Shown here piece by piece: positions 61,698 to 64,000 of a stretch of 64,000 nucleotides of DNA (positions are counted from its first letter, which is position 1; the number at the start of each line of letters is the position of its first letter). Source of the DNA: Streptomyces jumonjinensis (lineage in GTDB: Bacteria > Actinomycetota > Actinomycetes > Streptomycetales > Streptomycetaceae); contig NZ_VCLA01000156.1 of the NCBI RefSeq assembly GCF_009600885.1, positions 133,816 to 197,815 on the forward strand. The letters are read 5' to 3'. The position numbers were made by a program, and so were the translations under genes. The notes beneath the pieces were generated by a model that worked only from the letters and a program-made list of their open reading frames with translations, made no database searches and was not told where the DNA came from.

Positions 61698-62924
61698 TCA
61701 CTTCCGCAGTCGCTTCCCGCCGAACGCCCCGGCCGCGTCGGCCCGCTGCCACCAGGCGTCCAGCGCCGGTCCGTCCAGCGACTGCCAGTCCGGTGTCGCC
61801 TCGACCAGCGCATGGCCGAGGCGGCGGCCCAGCTCGACCATGGTGCGGCCCATCGCGGCCCGCGAACTCTCGTAGGCGCGCAGCCCCTCCCGCAGATCCG
61901 GAGCGGCGGTCAGCGCCGATTCCAGCAGGGTGGCGTCCTGGAGGGCCTTGACCGCCCCCGCGCCCGTGTGAGGGCGCGCGACCGTGGCCGCGTCGCCCAC
62001 CAGGGCGAGCCGACTGGTGACCCCGGGGGAGGCGGTGAAGTCGTACATCGGCTGGACGAAGAGCTCGTCCGGGCCGGTCAGCCCCACCAGAGCGGCCCAG
62101 AACGGCGGCAGCCGGTCCCCGGCCAGCTCCGTCAGATGGCGGTGCAGCGCATCGCTCAGGGTCCCGGGCGGCAGGCTCGTCGGCATGTCGAGGGAGATGT
62201 CGAGCCCGGGCGGCGGGGCGGTGTACAGCACCCAGTTGACCCGGTGGCCGCCCTGGGCGTCGGGGATGCGGTAGATCACCGCATGGCCGCCGTCGAAGGC
62301 GACATACGCCGTGACCGTCTTCTCCCACCGCCCCGGATCGGCCAGCCTGCTCTCCGGGTAGGCCCCGCGCCAGGCCAGATAGCCCGCGTAGGCGGGCCGT
62401 ACATCGGGGCAGACCGTGTTCCGGACCACCGAGCGATAGCCGTCCGCGCCGATCACCAGGTCATAGCGGTCGGAGCCCGAAGGGACTCCCGCTCCGGCGG
62501 GCCCGGCCGTCCGGACCTCGGCTCCGGTCGCCGACTCGACGACGGATTCCACCGTCGTACCCGACCGGAATTCGACCGAATCCGGTACCCGGCCGCGCAG
62601 TTCACGCCAGAGTGAACCCCAGTTGTACGCACGGAAGGGGAACGTCTCCCCCCGGATCACCCGTCCCAGCGGATCGGCGCCGTCCCTGACGTACCAGCGG
62701 CGCTCGGATATCCGTACGCACGGCATCGCCGCGTCCAGATAGCCCGCGCTCTCCAGCTCCGCGTAGCGCTCGCTGTGGACGGCGACGCCCACGCCCCGCT
62801 CGGCGAGATCGCCCGCCGCGCGCTCATGGACGACGATGTCCCCGTACCCCGCGCGGTGCACGGCGAGCGCCGCCGCACAGCCTGCGATACTGCCGCCCAC
62901 GACGGCCACCCGCACTCCGCTCAT
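61698..62924 (-). CDS. FAD-dependent aromatic monooxygenase
   Basis: A 408-residue flavoprotein of the p-hydroxybenzoate hydroxylase type. Motifs: VAVVGGSIAGCAAALAVHR (FAD binding), DLVIGADGYRSVVR (the DG motif), and ALVGDAATVARPHTGAG (second flavin site). It resembles 2,6-dihydroxypyridine 3-monooxygenase-type and related hydroxylases; the substrate is not predictable. ATG at 62924. It lies between the MITE and malate synthase, not obviously in an operon. Confidence 0.87.
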   Translation of the reverse strand: MSGVRVAVVGGSIAGCAAALAVHRAGYGDIVVHERAAGDLAERGVGVAVHSERYAELESAGYLDAAMPCVRISERRWYVRDGADPLGRVIRGETFPFRAYNWGSLWRELRGRVPDSVEFRSGTTVESVVESATGAEVRTAGPAGAGVPSGSDRYDLVIGADGYRSVVRNTVCPDVRPAYAGYLAWRGAYPESRLADPGRWEKTVTAYVAFDGGHAVIYRIPDAQGGHRVNWVLYTAPPPGLDISLDMPTSLPPGTLSDALHRHLTELAGDRLPPFWAALVGLTGPDELFVQPMYDFTASPGVTSRLALVGDAATVARPHTGAGAVKALQDATLLESALTAAPDLREGLRAYESSRAAMGRTMVELGRRLGHALVEATPDWQSLDGPALDAWWQRADAAGAFGGKRLRK

Positions 62925-62987
62925 GGGCGCATCATGACAGCACCGGACGCCCGGGACCCGGTGATCGCGGGGATGCGATGGCGTGAA

Positions 62988-64000
62988 TCAGCCCGTCAGC
63001 CGCTCATATGCGGACAGGGTCAGAAAGTCCTCGTATGTCTCGTCGAGGGCCACCTTCAGCAGCAGATCGTGCGCCTCCCGCCAGCTGCCCGCCGCGAAGG
63101 CGGCATCGCCCAGCTCGGCGCGGACGGCGTCGAGTTCGTCCGCGGCCACCCGCCGGACGAGTTCCGCGGTGGCGCGCTCGCCGTTCTCGAAGACCACGCC
63201 GGCGTTGATCCACTGCCAGATCTGGGAGCGGGAGATCTCGGCGGTGGCCGCGTCCTCCATCAGATCGAAGATCGCTACCGCGCCCACCCCGCGCAGCCAC
63301 GCCTCGATATAGCGGACGCCCACCTGGACGGCGTTGCGCAGACCGCCGTACGTCGGTGCGGCGTCGAGCGAGTCGACGGCGATCAGATCGCCGGCCGCGA
63401 CCTCGACGTCCTCGCGCAGCCGGTCCTTCTGATGGGGGCGCTCGCCGAGGATGGCGTCGAAGGAGGCCATGGCCACCGGGACCAGATCCGGGTGCGCCAC
63501 CCAGGAGCCGTCGAAACCGTCGGCGGCCTCGCGGTCCTTGTCCGCCCGCACCTTCTCGAACGCGACCCGGTTGACCTCGGGGTCGCGGCGGGAGGGGATG
63601 AAGGCCGCCATGCCGCCGATCGCGTGCGCGCCGCGCTTATGACAGGTGCGGACCAGGAGTTCGGTGTAGGCGCGCATGAACGGGGCGGTCATCGTGACCG
63701 CGTTGCGATCCGGGAGCACGAACCTCTCCCCGCCGTCCCGGAAGTTCTTGACGATGGAGAAGAGATAGTCCCAGCGGCCCGCGTTCAGTCCGGAGGCGTG
63801 CTCGCGCAGCTCGTAGAGGATCTCCTCCATCTCGTAGGCGGCGGTGATCGTCTCGATCAGCACCGTCGCGCGGATCGTGCCCCGGGGGATCCCGATGTAC
63901 TCCTGGGCGAAGAGGAAGACATCGTTCCAGAGCCGGGCCTCGTGATACGACTCCGTCTTCGGCAGATAGAAGTACGGCCCCTTGCCCAGGTCGATCAGCC
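62988..64000 (-). CDS. aceB: malate synthase A (3' part)
   Basis: About 337 residues of the glyoxylate-shunt enzyme that joins glyoxylate and acetyl-CoA to malate. The gene enters from the right edge, so the start is missing (full length is about 540). Characteristic stretches: YFYLPKTESYHEARLWNDVF, VLIETITAAYEMEEILYELREHASGLNAGRWDY in two parts, MRAYTELLVRTCHKRGAHAIGGMAAFIP, DGSWVAHPDLVP and YIEAWLRGVGAVAI. Near genes for purine breakdown, which yields glyoxylate through allantoin, so it may serve both pathways. Confidence 0.95.
   Translation of the reverse strand, partial: LIDLGKGPYFYLPKTESYHEARLWNDVFLFAQEYIGIPRGTIRATVLIETITAAYEMEEILYELREHASGLNAGRWDYLFSIVKNFRDGGERFVLPDRNAVTMTAPFMRAYTELLVRTCHKRGAHAIGGMAAFIPSRRDPEVNRVAFEKVRADKDREAADGFDGSWVAHPDLVPVAMASFDAILGERPHQKDRLREDVEVAAGDLIAVDSLDAAPTYGGLRNAVQVGVRYIEAWLRGVGAVAIFDLMEDAATAEISRSQIWQWINAGVVFENGERATAELVRRVAADELDAVRAELGDAAFAAGSWREAHDLLLKVALDETYEDFLTLSAYERLTG

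Overview
The window is high-GC actinomycete DNA, clearly Streptomyces: strongly biased third codon positions, GTG/TTG starts, rare TTA codons, and a cephamycin C biosynthetic cluster beside ordinary Streptomyces chromosome. The isopenicillin N synthase is, as far as I can recall, essentially the Streptomyces jumonjinensis protein and clearly diverged from S. clavuligerus. I therefore suspect S. jumonjinensis or a close relative; this rests on memory, not on a search.

Region 1 (1-22362), cephamycin C and beta-lactam self-protection. ACV synthetase (3' two thirds: Cys and Val modules, epimerase, thioesterase) and isopenicillin N synthase run rightwards. They meet the leftward late-pathway block cmcI-cmcJ-cefF-cmcH at a strong hairpin. 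A 0.56 kb divergent control region separates cmcI from the rightward block cefE-pcd-cmcT. The isopenicillin N epimerase gene cefD, expected just upstream of cefE, survives only as a start codon and about 50 codons followed by scrambled sequence. The region ends with a membrane-anchored D,D-carboxypeptidase (PBP) and a convergent class A beta-lactamase.

Region 2 (22363-29555), cell-wall and accessory genes: a secreted GH5 endoglucanase, an imine reductase-like enzyme behind an operator-like repeat, and a leftward three-gene cassette (DUF1906/peptidoglycan-binding protein, membrane protein, M15-like protein) with two TTA codons, suggesting bldA (developmental) control. A decayed corA 3' end lies in the following gap.

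Region 3 (29556-38155), a candidate surface-glycoprotein locus: a membrane-anchored TPR protein, a GT2 glycosyltransferase-methyltransferase fusion, all four dTDP-L-rhamnose genes (rmlDBCA), and a secreted collagen-like protein with 89 Gly-X-Y triplets rich in Gly-Thr-Asn. The combination resembles the rhamnose/O-methyl-rhamnose-decorated BclA locus of Bacillus anthracis. I consider it the most interesting possible new system here. A CorA magnesium transporter follows.

Region 4 (38156-64000), chromosome with metabolic genes: an AlkZ-like DNA glycosylase, a PLP decarboxylase-like enzyme, a GAF-LuxR regulator, two acyl-CoA synthetases, a GNAT, a zinc-ribbon protein, hydroxypyruvate isomerase, and a rightward purine-catabolism operon (thiamine-binding-fold protein, HTH regulator, OHCU decarboxylase, hydroxyisourate hydrolase, urate oxidase, 8-oxoguanine deaminase, NCS2 permease). 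Then come a HEAT-repeat protein, a DinB-like protein, beta-carbonic anhydrase, a YfcC-type transporter, a fibronectin-III lipoprotein whose stop codon lies inside a MITE-like element, a flavin monooxygenase and the 3' part of malate synthase. Purine breakdown yields glyoxylate, which hydroxypyruvate isomerase and malate synthase would help use. Many intergenic regions carry short tandem repeats (6 to 27 bp units), several running into stop or start codons. I saw no rRNA, tRNA, CRISPR array, transposase or origin.
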